Shown: positions 6,657 through 15,470, numbered from the stretch's first letter. The stretch: DNA of 43,800 bases from Candidatus Woesearchaeota archaeon (GCA_013329045.1 DUKZ01000054.1:1-43800), one strand, 5' to 3'. Translations and numbers: made by a program. The notes: a model not told the origin generated them from the letters alone.

Positions 6657-7829
6657 TCATCCTAAAAGAGTATGGAGAACATCATAAACGGCTTCTGTTG
6701 ACTGCTTGCTGACTGTTGTATCAATGAGCTGCTTTACCGCTTCTACGTCAAGAATTTCCTCTTCAACAAGGTCCGTTGCTACCTGCGCGACAAAAGGCGC
6801 ATCATCCACACACCCTTTTAATACTGCATAACCAAACAGGTGGCAAAAATTGCGTTCTGCATTAGAATCGGTTTTACAAGAATAATGCGCATCATAATCA
6901 AATACTGGCTGGAGCGCATCAAAAAGGACAGCTGCACACTCAAGGTTTAATTCTATAAAATTCAACACGCCCTCGGCAGTATCACCTGCCAGGATCAGCC
7001 AGTCTGCTATGCCCCCAGCGTTCTCATACAGAAATCTCTTTGGTTTAGAGAATTTTTCCGGATTGGCTTCTTCTGCTCTCCTAAAAGAAGATTCACGCCT
7101 TCTGTCCAACGCATCGAGATGTTCTTCCCATGTCCTCCCCAACCTGAATCCCTCTGTCAAGATCACGCGCAGGTACCTCGCTTTCACTTGGTCTGGAATG
7201 TCCTGGAACCTATCAAAGAATGTCCTGTCAGTATGATTTATCTGATTTACCCACTCATGAAGAGTATACTTGTCTTGCGGCGAGAGAGTTGGCCGCATTG
7301 TTTCAAGGATAGCCACTGATCTTTCCATCCCAGCCTGATCCTCCTCGGAAACAACAGTATGTTCTATATTAGCCTTCAACTCTGCAATATGCTTCTCATG
7401 TGGTGCCAGAACAGCTAATTGCGTTAAGGCAATAATCTTCCCCTCCAATGCAGTCCTAGCAGAGGACAATTGTGCTTCATATCTAGCTTTTAGCTGAGGA
7501 CCTGCAATTGACTGGGCAACCCTCGATGCAGCAATAAAATATGTTTGATAAGGTTCCTCTAGAGAAGCTAAAGCCTCATGTGCTGCTTCTTCCCCAGAAA
7601 AGGTTCTCCAAAAATGGGCTAACTCACTCCCAGCATATGCAAATGTGTTGTTAGCATCCATGAACCTGTTACATGCTAATATACGGCCATCTGAGGGAGT
7701 ATCACACTGAGCAACAGGAGCAAAACACGACTGTGAGAGTGTGAGTTTTTTCTCTTCGCCGGTGAGGACATGTTCACCATAAAGAGGCACCTTACCCCTC
7801 CCAAGGTTGCGTGAACTGAGTAGATACAT
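6657..7829 (-). CDS. Unknown helical protein, 390 aa
   Basis: I do not recognise this protein. It has no signal peptide or membrane segment. It is mostly amphipathic helix, with alternating acidic and basic stretches from about residue 70 to 240, and seven scattered cysteines, including CFAPVAQC near residue 35 and a C-terminal group (LECAA, YSCK, NFCHL, KGCVDD). TTTATAAAC at about 7851-7859, read leftward, lies about 25 nt before the ATG, which supports this start. It follows the ArsR-like regulator on the same strand, 54 nt downstream, so the two could be co-regulated. Confidence 0.65.
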   Translation of the reverse strand: MYLLSSRNLGRGKVPLYGEHVLTGEEKKLTLSQSCFAPVAQCDTPSDGRILACNRFMDANNTFAYAGSELAHFWRTFSGEEAAHEALASLEEPYQTYFIAASRVAQSIAGPQLKARYEAQLSSARTALEGKIIALTQLAVLAPHEKHIAELKANIEHTVVSEEDQAGMERSVAILETMRPTLSPQDKYTLHEWVNQINHTDRTFFDRFQDIPDQVKARYLRVILTEGFRLGRTWEEHLDALDRRRESSFRRAEEANPEKFSKPKRFLYENAGGIADWLILAGDTAEGVLNFIELNLECAAVLFDALQPVFDYDAHYSCKTDSNAERNFCHLFGYAVLKGCVDDAPFVAQVATDLVEEEILDVEAVKQLIDTTVSKQSTEAVYDVLHTLLG

Positions 7830-7883
7830 CTGAAGGGAAAATAGTCAATAATTTATAAACGTTACTATCCTAGAGTTACTTTT

Positions 7884-8288
7884 TCAGCCCAAGTTCCTAT
7901 CAATCTCTGCTGCGACTTCCTTTAGGTCATCACATGTCCTTTTGAGATCTTTTTCCAACTCCTCAATCAGAAGGGTTAGGCTTCCTACCCGAAGAAAATA
8001 CCTGTTTGACCTATTGATGACAAGGCCAGCGTCGATCAACCGCGATAAGTGATGGACAACAGTGCCTCTTGTTAACGTGAGGCGTTCTGCCAGATCATCA
8101 GAAGAGAGCGCGATGCCCTTTTTTGAAGCCTTCAAGAGCTCAATAAACAACCGAAAGCAGCTGTGGTCTTTATCTCTCAATCCCACAAGACCAAGAGACC
8201 TGGCAACCCACTGGAGCTCCTCATTGATATTCTTGCTAGTCGGCCTGGCAATCCTGCTGATGGTGATGCTTCGTTCGATGTAATACAT
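7884..8288 (-). CDS. ArsR/TrmB-like winged-helix regulator
   Basis: From the ATG at 8288 (MYYIERSITI) this is a protein of about 134 aa. The central wHTH reads DDLAERLTLTRGTVVHHLSRLIDAGLVINRSNRYFLR, a typical ArsR-like recognition helix and wing. A C-terminal helix (LIEELEKDLKRTCDDLKEVAAEI) is probably a dimer coiled coil. The longer reading upstream adds a Leu/Ile-rich stretch that covers the promoter and is rejected. A TTTAAATAT box lies about 25-33 nt before the ATG. The ligand is not evident, and there is no cysteine pair for metal sensing. Confidence 0.8.
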   Translation of the reverse strand: MYYIERSITISRIARPTSKNINEELQWVARSLGLVGLRDKDHSCFRLFIELLKASKKGIALSSDDLAERLTLTRGTVVHHLSRLIDAGLVINRSNRYFLRVGSLTLLIEELEKDLKRTCDDLKEVAAEIDRNLG

Positions 8289-8549
8289 GATGTGTTGACT
8301 TAAGATTGACAAATATTTAAATGTTGTTATGGATAAGTCAAGCAAGAATAGGTCAAGTAAGATTAAACGGGAAAGAGGCAACACCATTGGCGCAGATTGC
8401 GCAGTCTCTGCGCGAAGGTTTGTGAGCGAAGGGAGAAAACCGGTCGTTGGCGAATAGCCAACCTTGAAAATCTTTGATTTTCGTTGTGCCTGCCGATAGT
8501 GGTGTTGCCATAATACAGAATAATTTATTTTATCTTATGGACAATGCCC
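8289..8549. other. Intergenic region holding promoter and structured element A
   Basis: The left part carries the ArsR-like promoter. The rest is mostly the 133-nt structured element at 8377-8509. I see no ORF worth calling. Confidence 0.6.
8377..8509 (+). repeat. Structured intergenic element, copy A
   Basis: An outer stem GGCAACACCA (8377-8386) pairs with TGGTGTTGCC (8500-8509), extended by GGC/GCC. Inside are four hairpins: TGCGCAG-TCT-CTGCGCG (8398-8414), GGTTT-loop-AAACC (8417-8441) with the loop containing GAGCGAAGGGAG, GTTGGC-GAATA-GCCAAC (8446-8462), and GAAAATC-TTT-GATTTTC (8466-8482). Order, loop motif and the flanks GGCGCA and TGCCTGCC recur in copy B at 16735 with different but still paired stem bases. 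It could be a structured RNA or a non-autonomous repeat. Confidence 0.75.
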
Positions 8550-8891
8550 CTACGAAAACCCTGAAGGACCAATTGTTGTGAGGATATGCAGGGTCTCATC
8601 AATCGCCTTTTGCTGATGCTTTTTATCAGACATTCTGACAAACCGGAGGAGAAGGTCAGTCATGTCTGCCTCTGAGAGAAACTTTAAGTTATATCCGTCC
8701 GCTAAAAAATAAAACCTGAATGAATCATATCTCAACTCTTTTATAACAATACTGCCCACCTGCCCCAGCACCTTTCCTTTTTTTGGGTTCTCCTGGACAG
8801 ATTCCATCAATGCAAAGATCTTTACTGATTCCTTCTTGAATACCTTTTCAATCTCTTCATACAAACTCAGGACGATCTCTACTCTGGCCAT
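8550..8891 (-). CDS. RelE/ParE-like toxin of a type II TA pair
   Basis: This 113-aa protein has the small alpha-beta layout of archaeal RelE-like mRNA interferases: an N-terminal helical half, then IVIKELRYDSFRFYFLADGYNLKFLS, and a C-terminal VRMSDKKHQQKAIDETLHI. Archaeal members commonly have a basic KKxQxxAID ending of this kind. Its start overlaps the end of the ribbon-helix-helix gene by 13 nt, the usual antitoxin-toxin order. It could instead be an inactive relative, because catalytic residues vary widely in this family. Confidence 0.75.
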   Translation of the reverse strand: MARVEIVLSLYEEIEKVFKKESVKIFALMESVQENPKKGKVLGQVGSIVIKELRYDSFRFYFLADGYNLKFLSEADMTDLLLRFVRMSDKKHQQKAIDETLHILTTIGPSGFS

Positions 8892-9082
8892 CGTTCTGCA
8901 TGCCGCCTTTTTGCTTCTTCGAGAGTTATTGTATCCTTTGAAGACATGAGAAATTCGCGCAATTGCTCTTTTATGGCATATTGATACATCCGCTTAATAA
9001 TCTCCTCATAGGTCTCCCCTTTTGCGCCAAGAGACGAAATCTGGTCTTTTGTCTCTTTTGATAATTGAATAGTTGAGTTCAT
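8879..9082 (-). CDS. Ribbon-helix-helix antitoxin
   Basis: From MNSTIQLS at 9082 this is a 67-aa protein. The start (STIQLSKETKDQISSLGAKGETYEEIIKRM) is a classic VapB/RHH-like strand followed by two helices. The C-terminal tail (SKDTITLEEAKRRHAERW) should wrap the partner toxin. The longer reading (103 aa) is rejected because it runs across a tandem duplication and an unrelated leader. It overlaps the toxin gene by 13 nt, so translation is probably coupled and the pair self-repressing. Confidence 0.78.
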   Translation of the reverse strand: MNSTIQLSKETKDQISSLGAKGETYEEIIKRMYQYAIKEQLREFLMSSKDTITLEEAKRRHAERWPE

Positions 9083-9113
9083 TGTATAGTTGCTATAGGC
9101 ATTATAGTATATC

Positions 9114-9143
9114 AATCTTTCCCTTGATAATCTTTCCCTTGAT
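9114..9143. repeat. Exact 15-bp tandem duplication upstream of the TA pair
   Basis: The unit AATCTTTCCCTTGAT is present twice, end to end, just upstream of the antitoxin start. Confidence 0.95.
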
Positions 9144-9210
9144 CCCATATCTGGACTCTGAGGCAAATGAAAGTGTCCTAGCTTCAGCAAAAACCTTAAA
9201 AAAACACAAC

Positions 9211-9220
9211 ATTTAAATAG
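9211..9220 (+). promoter_or_regulatory. TATA box of the grpE-dnaK operon
   Basis: ATTTAAATAG lies about 105 nt before the grpE ATG. Initiation about 25 nt downstream would fall near 9240, at the edge of the inverted repeat at 9243-9265, leaving a leader of about 80 nt. Confidence 0.6.
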
Positions 9221-9242
9221 AAAATGTTTATCTTAAGTGTTT

Positions 9243-9265
9243 ATTGTTGATTTAATATCAACAAT
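9243..9265 (+). promoter_or_regulatory. Perfect 9-bp inverted repeat at the predicted grpE transcription start
   Basis: ATTGTTGAT and ATCAACAAT are separated by 5 nt. The position directly after the expected start site fits an operator where a repressor would block transcription. It does not match the bacterial CIRCE element. It could also fold as a weak RNA hairpin. Confidence 0.6.
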
Positions 9266-9283
9266 CATCAACAAAACGCCTCT

Positions 9284-9317
9284 AGGAACTGGAACCTGTT
9301 TCCAGTTCCTTTTTTTG
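9284..9317 (+). terminator. Terminator-like hairpin with a U-tract in the grpE leader
   Basis: AGGAACTGGAA (9284-9294) pairs perfectly with TTCCAGTTCCT (9300-9310) around a 5-nt loop and is followed by a T run ending just before the grpE ATG at 9321. In bacteria this would be an intrinsic terminator. In an archaeal leader it could be an attenuator or a heat-sensitive structure covering the start region. No Shine-Dalgarno is visible before the ATG. Confidence 0.65.
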
Positions 9318-9320
9318 ATC

Positions 9321-9884
9321 ATGACAGAGAAAAAAGAACTCGGAAAGGAGAAGAAGGATGAGAAAAAGCTGGAGCAAAAAAGCCAGAAAGAAGACCATCA
9401 CGCAGTCTGCTCGTGCAAAAACGAGAAAAAGGAGATAGAACACCTCAGGGATGAACTGACCAAAAAAAACCAGGCAGTCCTCGACCTGACCCGCACAGCA
9501 CAATATGTGCAGGCAGAGTTTGAAAATTATAAAAAAAGGGTTGATCGGGAAAAGGAGGGATTCACCCAGTTTGCAGCAGCATCGCTCCTCAAAGATATCC
9601 TTCCTCTCATCGATAATCTTGAACTGGCAATCAAGCATAAGGAAAACAAAGAAGATTTTTGCAAGGGAATCGAGCTTACCTATGCAGCATTCATCAGCTT
9701 GCTCGAGAGCAAGGGGATCACACTCATCGACACATCAGGATTATTTAATCCTGAACAGCATGAAGTGCTCCTGACAGAAAAGTCAGACAAGCCGGATGGA
9801 ACCATCCTAGAAGAGCTGCAAAAGGGCTATCTTCTCCACGGCAAGGTGCTCCGGCCAGCGAAAGTAAAAGCTGCAAAATCATGA
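9321..9884 (+). CDS. grpE: GrpE, nucleotide exchange factor of DnaK
   Basis: This 187-aa protein releases ADP from DnaK. The N-terminus (about residues 1-60) is Lys/Glu-rich coiled coil with an odd HHAVCSCK insert. The GrpE core begins at YVQAEFENYKKRVDREKE and continues through LLKDILPLIDNLELAIK, GIELTYAAFISLLESKGI and FNPEQHEVLLTEKS. It ends in LLHGKVLRPAKVKAAKS, so all family landmarks are present. The ATG directly after the T-tract is chosen because the longer reading runs through the leader hairpins. It is the first gene of the chaperone operon, 18 nt before dnaK. Confidence 0.95.
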   Translation: MTEKKELGKEKKDEKKLEQKSQKEDHHAVCSCKNEKKEIEHLRDELTKKNQAVLDLTRTAQYVQAEFENYKKRVDREKEGFTQFAAASLLKDILPLIDNLELAIKHKENKEDFCKGIELTYAAFISLLESKGITLIDTSGLFNPEQHEVLLTEKSDKPDGTILEELQKGYLLHGKVLRPAKVKAAKS

Positions 9885-9902
9885 TCAAAGGAGGTATTCA
9901 TT

Positions 9903-11795
9903 ATGACACACGCAAAAGCAATAGGCATTGATCTTGGAACAACATTCTCGGCAGTTGCCGTCCTGGAAGGGGGAAAAGCGACTATCATCCCCAGCTCAGA
10001 GGGGGAACGAACAACCCCCTCAGTTGTGACCATCAAAGACAGCGAGCGCGTCGTTGGAAGGGTCGCAAAGAACCAGGCAGTGCTCCATCCAGAGAATACG
10101 GTCAGGTCAATCAAGAGGCATATGGGAGATAAAGAATTCAAATTAACGATTGATGGCAAGGAATATGCTCCGCCAGAAATTTCCGCCATGATATTGCGCA
10201 AGCTCAAAGCGGATGCTGAAGCATACCTTGGCTATCCTGTTAAGGATGCAGTAATCACTGTTCCCGCTTATTTTGAAGATGCGCAAAGACAGGCAACAAA
10301 AGATGCTGGCGCCATTGCAGGATTGAATGTCCTCAGGATTGTCAATGAGCCAACAGCAGCAGCCCTTGCGTATGGCCTGGACAAGAGCGAAGCCCACACT
10401 ATCCTTGTCTTTGATTTTGGCGGGGGCACATTTGATGTTTCTATCCTTGAACTTGGCGATGGGGTCTTTGAAGTCAAAGCAACATCTGGCAATAACCATC
10501 TTGGAGGAGATGACATTGACCAATCGCTCGTCGACTTAATGGCATCAGATTTCAAGAGGGAGCAGGGAATAGACCTTCGGCAGGACAAAACAGCGCTCCA
10601 ACGATTGCTTGAGGCATCAGAAAAAGCAAAGATCCAGCTTTCTACCAGCATGAAAGCCGCAATCAACCTTCCATTCATCACCCAAGGAAAAAATGGGCCG
10701 CTGCACCTGACAATGGAGATTACCCGAACAAAGTTTGAGAGCATCATCGAGGATATCCTCACCAAGCTCGAAGGGCCAACAAAGCAGGCAATAAAAGATG
10801 CAGGCATTAGTGCATCTGCGATCAACAAGGTCATCCTTGTCGGAGGCTCGACTAGAATCCCAAAAGTCCAGGAACTGGTCAAGAAGATCACCGGAAAAGA
10901 AGGAGATAAGTCAGTTAATCCTGATGAGGCAGTCGCACTTGGCGCTGCCATCCAGGCAGCAGTTCTCGGCGGGGAAATAAAAGATGTGCTCTTGCTTGAT
11001 GTGACCCCGCTCTCTTTGGGCATTGAGACCCTTGGCGGCGTCATGACACCAATCATTACCAGGAACATGACCATCCCGACAAAGAAAAGCCAGGTCTTTA
11101 GCACGGCATCTGACAACCAGCCAGCGGTGACAATCAATGTCCTGCAAGGAGAGCGGCCAATGGCGCAGGACAACAAGACCCTTGGCAGGTTTGACCTTGT
11201 GGGAATACCACCAGCACCTCGGGGCATCCCCCAGATAGAGGTGAGCTTTGACATTGATGCAAACGGCATAGTCCATGTCAATGCAAAGGACCTTGGGACA
11301 GGAAAAGAGCAAAAGATCACTGTCACTGGATCATCTAACCTCAATAAAGCAGACATTGCCCGGATGCAAAAGGAAGCAGAAGAACATGCAGCAGAAGACG
11401 CAAAAAGGAAAGAGGAAGCAGAGACTCTCATCACGGCAGAAAATATTGTCTACTCAACAGAAAAGCTCTTTAAGGAGCTCGGAGATAAGGTGCCAAAAGA
11501 CAAGGTCGAACCGGTACAAAAGGAAATCGACGAACTCAAAACCCTCATCGAGAAAAAAGATACCGACACGATCAAGAAAAAGCTCGAAGAGATCAACGAG
11601 CAGGTGCAAAAGATCTCGACTGAACTGTATGCGCACGCAGCAGAGCAGAGGGGGGCTGATGGGAGAGATGAAGCTGGAAAAGATGAAGCAGAAAACGGCG
11701 AAAAAGTCGTCGATGCTGAATATGAAGTAAAAGATGAGAACTCTGAGGATGCATCTGAAAGCAAACCGGATAAAAAGAAAACAAAGAAAAAGTAG
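9903..11795 (+). CDS. dnaK: DnaK (Hsp70) chaperone
   Basis: This 630-aa protein is a full-length Hsp70. The ATPase domain has [14 protein letters not shown] near the start, [41 protein letters not shown] and [11 protein letters not shown]. The interdomain linker and substrate domain follow ([19 protein letters not shown]), then a helical lid and a Lys/Glu-rich tail ending [10 protein letters not shown] in place of the bacterial EEV-type end. Its ATG follows a strong AAAGGAGGT at 9887-9895. Archaeal DnaK systems are generally considered to come from bacteria; this one is complete with GrpE and DnaJ. Confidence 0.97.
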   Translation: MTHAKAIGIDLGTTFSAVAVLEGGKATIIPSSEGERTTPSVVTIKDSERVVGRVAKNQAVLHPENTVRSIKRHMGDKEFKLTIDGKEYAPPEISAMILRKLKADAEAYLGYPVKDAVITVPAYFEDAQRQATKDAGAIAGLNVLRIVNEPTAAALAYGLDKSEAHTILVFDFGGGTFDVSILELGDGVFEVKATSGNNHLGGDDIDQSLVDLMASDFKREQGIDLRQDKTALQRLLEASEKAKIQLSTSMKAAINLPFITQGKNGPLHLTMEITRTKFESIIEDILTKLEGPTKQAIKDAGISASAINKVILVGGSTRIPKVQELVKKITGKEGDKSVNPDEAVALGAAIQAAVLGGEIKDVLLLDVTPLSLGIETLGGVMTPIITRNMTIPTKKSQVFSTASDNQPAVTINVLQGERPMAQDNKTLGRFDLVGIPPAPRGIPQIEVSFDIDANGIVHVNAKDLGTGKEQKITVTGSSNLNKADIARMQKEAEEHAAEDAKRKEEAETLITAENIVYSTEKLFKELGDKVPKDKVEPVQKEIDELKTLIEKKDTDTIKKKLEEINEQVQKISTELYAHAAEQRGADGRDEAGKDEAENGEKVVDAEYEVKDENSEDASESKPDKKKTKKK

Positions 11796-11813
11796 TAGAG
11801 CTTGGAGACAAGG

Positions 11814-11975
11814 ATGAACACAAATAATCTATCACTTTGGATTGGGGCAGCATTGATCTGGTTCTACATCATCTGGAGGATGCAGGCCAACAGGCAACCA
11901 GGGATAGACCATGAGCTCGACCAGGTCCTTGATGCTGAAGAGTTCAAGGTAAAGGGGCAATTCGATGAACGATGA
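11814..11975 (+). CDS. Small single-pass membrane peptide in the chaperone operon (53 aa)
   Basis: This 53-aa ORF starts 18 nt after dnaK and ends in an ATGA overlap with the next gene, so it is very probably translated. Residues about 6-22 (LSLWIGAALIWFYIIWR) form one membrane helix. The rest is acidic and cytosolic if the helix inserts N-out (IDHELDQVLDAEEFKVKG). I do not recognise a family. Its position between dnaK and the TIM-barrel gene suggests a role tied to heat or membrane stress, which is only an inference. Confidence 0.7.
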   Translation: MNTNNLSLWIGAALIWFYIIWRMQANRQPGIDHELDQVLDAEEFKVKGQFDER

Positions 11976-12781
11976 ACATCGCGACGAGCTTTACTCCCTA
12001 CCAGCAAAAGACACATTTTGACCGGGTCAAGGCTGTTGCCTTTGCGAAAAGTGATGGGTTTAGTGCATTTGAATTCTCGCTTCTTGTCACGCCAGCAGAT
12101 ACGTACTTTAAAATTTCCCGTGACATTGTCAAGATCAAGGACATGGTCTTCTCTGTCCATGCGAACCATATCGACACAAACATCGCATCGATCAATGAGG
12201 ATATCAGGCGAACATCTGTCGAACAGGTAAAGACTGCCATCCAGTTCGCAAAAAGGATCGACTCGAAGATTGTCGTTGTCCATCCAGGCATATATAACAG
12301 GAAGATCTACGAGCAGGATGCGTATTTTAACCTCTACCGATCACTCGATGAGCTCCTCCCCTTTGCAAAGAAGTGGGGGGTGAACATCTGCATCGAGAAC
12401 ATGGAAGATAGTGAACGGAGGCTCCTTACAACACTCCAGCAAGTCTCCAGGATACTCGATCGCTATGACGGGCTCAAATTTGCCTTCGATGTCACCCATG
12501 CAGCAAAAAATGACCCAAACACTTACAGGGAATACTATAAGAGATTCGAGCCCAAAATCATGCATATCCAGATATCTGGACTAAAGAAGAGCCGGCAGCC
12601 TGGTGATGTGCCCCTTGGCCTCTCAGAACTTGATTTCACAGAGTTTATAAAAGACATCAAGGATTACCCAGGGATACTGCGGCTTGAGAGCAATGATTAT
12701 GAAACAAATATGAACTCGTTTCGATTCCTGAAAAACATCCTCTCAAAGATCGCTATGGAAGAACCAAAAAAAGAGGCATGA
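11972..12781 (+). CDS. Xylose-isomerase-like TIM barrel protein
   Basis: This 269-aa protein matches the sugar phosphate isomerase/AP endonuclease 2 superfamily (AP2EC). Metal-ligand positions are visible: VVVHPGIYNR (His), NICIENMED (Glu), FDVTHAAKN (Asp and His), IMHIQISG (His) and LRLESND (Glu). It could be an epimerase, an isomerase or an endonuclease IV relative; the ligand set is too incomplete for a confident nuclease call. Start and stop codons overlap those of both neighbours (ATGA), so it is co-translated within the chaperone operon. Confidence 0.8.
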   Translation: MNIATSFTPYQQKTHFDRVKAVAFAKSDGFSAFEFSLLVTPADTYFKISRDIVKIKDMVFSVHANHIDTNIASINEDIRRTSVEQVKTAIQFAKRIDSKIVVVHPGIYNRKIYEQDAYFNLYRSLDELLPFAKKWGVNICIENMEDSERRLLTTLQQVSRILDRYDGLKFAFDVTHAAKNDPNTYREYYKRFEPKIMHIQISGLKKSRQPGDVPLGLSELDFTEFIKDIKDYPGILRLESNDYETNMNSFRFLKNILSKIAMEEPKKEA

Positions 12782-13395
12782 TGGAAGCGGTCATCTTTGA
12801 CTTTGACGGCGTGATCGCCGACTCATTTGAATTAACATATGAGACATTCCACGAGATATTGCGCAGATACCATCTCCAGGGCATGCTCACGCGCGATAGG
12901 CTCAGGCGCTTTCTCAAACGGGACCATACATCCCTCCTCTACCATCTCAAACTCAAAAAAGAAGCGATTGGCACCTTTGAAAAAAGGTTCCAGGATCATT
13001 TCATGGCACACATCACCAAAGTCCCGATGTTTCCAGGGATGAAAAAGGTCATACAGGAATGCAGAAAAACAAAAAAGCTGGGGATCGTATCGACAAATAA
13101 GGAAATAATAATCGAAAAGTTCCTGAAACATCACAAAGTGAGGTCTTCATTCCACTCCATCGCAGACCAAAGCAAAGGTATAAAACCAAAGCCCGAACCC
13201 TTGCTCTATTGCTTATCGCAACTGCACATTCAACCAAACCACGCAGTGTTTATCGGCGATCGGCCAGTGGACCGGGAAACTGCCTGCCTAGCAGGGACAA
13301 GATTCATCGGCGTTCAGTGGGGATACCCGGGCAATATGTGGGAGAGCGAAGTGATGGTGCAATCACCAGAAGATATCCTTGAGGCAGTGAAATGA
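12778..13395 (+). CDS. HAD-superfamily phosphatase (Gph-like)
   Basis: This 205-aa hydrolase has HAD motif [11 protein letters not shown] (nucleophile Asp 8, acid Asp 10), motif II STNKE, motif III Lys in KGIKPKPEP and motif [10 protein letters not shown]. The helical cap between motifs I and II (about residues 15-80) is of the phosphoglycolate-phosphatase type. The substrate cannot be told. It overlaps its upstream neighbour by 4 nt and dnaJ by 4 nt. Confidence 0.88.
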   Translation: MMEAVIFDFDGVIADSFELTYETFHEILRRYHLQGMLTRDRLRRFLKRDHTSLLYHLKLKKEAIGTFEKRFQDHFMAHITKVPMFPGMKKVIQECRKTKKLGIVSTNKEIIIEKFLKHHKVRSSFHSIADQSKGIKPKPEPLLYCLSQLHIQPNHAVFIGDRPVDRETACLAGTRFIGVQWGYPGNMWESEVMVQSPEDILEAVK

Positions 13396-14492
13396 CAAAA
13401 GACTACTATGAGATCCTTGGTGTCTCCAAGGAAGCAACAAAAGAAGAGATCAAGAAAGCATACAAGCAGCTCGCGAAAAAGTACCATCCAGACCTCAACA
13501 AGGAAGACCCTGAAGCAGGGGAAAAATTCAAAAAGGTCAACGAGGCAGCATCTGTACTTTCTGATGATAAGAAGCGGGAGGAATACGACCGCACGGGCAG
13601 CGTTGGGGAGAACCCATTTGGGCAAGGCGCTGATTTTTCCGATTTTGGATTTTCCTCGTTTGCAGACTTTGGGGACATTTTTGATACGTTCTTTGGGGGC
13701 GGAGGGACGAGACGGCCGCGAAAACGGCGAGGAGAAGATCTGCGCTATGATATAGAGATATCCCTTGAAGAAGCATATACAGGAGTTGAAAAAGATATTA
13801 TCATCACAAAGCAATCCCTCTGCGAAACATGCGGCGGGAGGGGGGCGCTTCATGAAAAAGACATCGTCACGTGCGCTGCATGCAGGGGATCTGGTGTTGT
13901 TCGGAGCGAACGAAGGACACCTTTTGGATACTTTACAACCCAATCAACCTGCCATTCGTGCAGTGGCACTGGCACGACCATCAAGCTGCCATGCACCGAA
14001 TGCCATGGGTCTGGCAAGCAGCGGGTGAAGAAAAAAATAAGCCTGACGATTCCAGCAGGGGTAGACAATGGCAATAGGATGCACCTTCCAGGCCAGGGCC
14101 AGGCAGGGGAGCGAGGATCAGTGCCAGGCGATCTCTATGTCTTTATCCATGTGAAAGAACACAAGATCTATGAAAGACGGGAGCATAACCTCTATATGCA
14201 GCTGCCAATCACGTTCGTGCAGGCGGCTCTTGGGGCAGAAGTGGAGGTTCCCACCCTTGATGGCAAAGCGACGATGAAAATTGCCCCCGGAACGCAGCCT
14301 TCGACCATTTATCGCCTCCGCGGAAGGGGCATGCCTGATGTGAACGCTTATGGAAAAGGAGACCTGATGGTGCAAGTCAATGTGAAGGTGCCAGAAAAAC
14401 TCACCAAACAGCAAAAAGATATCCTCAAAGAATTCGATGAGACAGACATAGAAGGGAGAGGGTTTCTCAAGAACCTATTTTCAAAAAGATGA
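13392..14492 (+). CDS. dnaJ: DnaJ (Hsp40) co-chaperone
   Basis: This 366-aa type I Hsp40 stimulates DnaK ATPase and delivers clients. The J domain has [12 protein letters not shown] and the HPD triad in KYHPDLN. A Gly/Phe-rich stretch follows (about 72-115). The zinc domain has four CxxCxGxG-type repeats: [24 protein letters not shown] and CTECHGSG. The C-terminal substrate domain and dimer end (FLKNLFSKR) are complete. Its position three genes after dnaK, behind the TIM-barrel and HAD genes, is unusual. Confidence 0.97.
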   Translation: MTKDYYEILGVSKEATKEEIKKAYKQLAKKYHPDLNKEDPEAGEKFKKVNEAASVLSDDKKREEYDRTGSVGENPFGQGADFSDFGFSSFADFGDIFDTFFGGGGTRRPRKRRGEDLRYDIEISLEEAYTGVEKDIIITKQSLCETCGGRGALHEKDIVTCAACRGSGVVRSERRTPFGYFTTQSTCHSCSGTGTTIKLPCTECHGSGKQRVKKKISLTIPAGVDNGNRMHLPGQGQAGERGSVPGDLYVFIHVKEHKIYERREHNLYMQLPITFVQAALGAEVEVPTLDGKATMKIAPGTQPSTIYRLRGRGMPDVNAYGKGDLMVQVNVKVPEKLTKQQKDILKEFDETDIEGRGFLKNLFSKR

Positions 14493-15037
14493 TGATTAGC
14501 GATTGGACTGTTGTTGGTGAAAGGCAGGTGTATAAGGGGCATAAGACGATTGTCAAAAAAGATTTTCGCATGCCAAATGGCATCGTCAAAGATTTTGATG
14601 TCATCGTCGCAAAACAAGTTGCAACAGTCTTTGCTTTGACATCGGATAATAAAGTGCTCATCGCCCGGCAGTTTCGCCCAGGACCACACAAGGTTGTCGA
14701 TGAACTGCCCGGCGGGTACTTTGAAGATGGCGAAGAGCCGCTCCAGGCAGCAGCCAGGGAATTATTGGAAGAGACAGGGTATAGTGGAGAATTGACCTTT
14801 GTTGGCAAAATGATTGGGAGCGCGTACACGACAATGGTGCGCTCTGTGTTTGTTGCACGCAACTGCAAGAAGGTAGCTGAGCTGAACCTTGATGATACTG
14901 AGTTCATTGAGGTGGTGGAAAAGAGCCTGCCAGAATTTCTCGAGCAGCTTCGTGCAGGAGAACTATCCGATATCAATGTTGCATATCGGTGCCTTGACTT
15001 TCTTGGGATACTCGTCATTGATGAGAACAAGCTTTGA
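14489..15037 (+). CDS. NUDIX hydrolase, ADP-ribose pyrophosphatase type
   Basis: This 182-aa protein has a perfect NUDIX box from Gly 76 to Tyr 98 (Gly, x5, Glu 82, x7, Arg 90-Glu 91-Leu, x, Glu 94-Glu 95, x, Gly 97). It is preceded by [16 protein letters not shown], which favours ADP-ribose or a related nucleoside diphosphate sugar. It overlaps dnaJ by 4 nt and is the last gene of the chaperone operon. Its end overlaps the convergent nadM gene by 23 nt, so an NAD-making enzyme and a probable ADP-ribose hydrolase meet tail to tail. Confidence 0.9.
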   Translation: MMISDWTVVGERQVYKGHKTIVKKDFRMPNGIVKDFDVIVAKQVATVFALTSDNKVLIARQFRPGPHKVVDELPGGYFEDGEEPLQAAARELLEETGYSGELTFVGKMIGSAYTTMVRSVFVARNCKKVAELNLDDTEFIEVVEKSLPEFLEQLRAGELSDINVAYRCLDFLGILVIDENKL

Positions 15038-15470
15038 TGAACGGGATGATCTCTTGCGGGACAAGGTGATCCCAAGGAAGGCTGTTCTTGATATTGTTTC
15101 TTATCGCTGTTGAGGAGATACCCTGATAGCGTTCAAGGATGATGACTTTTTTGTCCTTGAAGAGGGAAGCAGTGTGAAGATTTCCTGTCAGGACAACATC
15201 ATAGGCAGCACCAGAATCGAGGTTTTTTCTCCAGACAATGTCATCTGGAACATCCCCCAGCAAACGGAGAGCAGCAGTGAGATTATTTGAAGAGAAGACA
15301 GTTTGAAGCATGAGCATTCGTTCTTCTGCTGTAAAAGGGTTTTCTTTCGTGTTTTGGATATTGGATGAACCGATGATGATGACAAGGTCATAGCGCTTTG
15401 CATAGGTCTTGATGACATGGAGATGGCCAAGATGGAATGGCTGGAACCTGCCGATGAAGATTGCTTTCAT
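15015..15470 (-). CDS. nadM: Nicotinamide-nucleotide adenylyltransferase, archaeal type
   Basis: This 151-aa enzyme joins NMN and ATP to make NAD. It has the nucleotidyltransferase signature GRFQPFHLGHLHVI near the N-terminus, IIIGSSNIQNTKENPFTAEERMLM, and the C-terminal ISSTAIRNNI motif, with the short length of archaeal NadM. A single gene, ending inside the convergent NUDIX gene. Confidence 0.95.
   Translation of the reverse strand: MKAIFIGRFQPFHLGHLHVIKTYAKRYDLVIIIGSSNIQNTKENPFTAEERMLMLQTVFSSNNLTAALRLLGDVPDDIVWRKNLDSGAAYDVVLTGNLHTASLFKDKKVIILERYQGISSTAIRNNIKNSLPWDHLVPQEIIPFIKACSHQ

Noticed and set aside
8550-9082. VapBC module
   Set aside because: The toxin lacks the PIN-domain acidic residues and matches the RelE-like layout.
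10268-11434. Long antisense ORF inside dnaK (388 aa)
   Set aside because: It is the codon-biased shadow of dnaK on the opposite strand; its composition (Ser/Ala/Pro-rich, no domain) is typical of such shadows.
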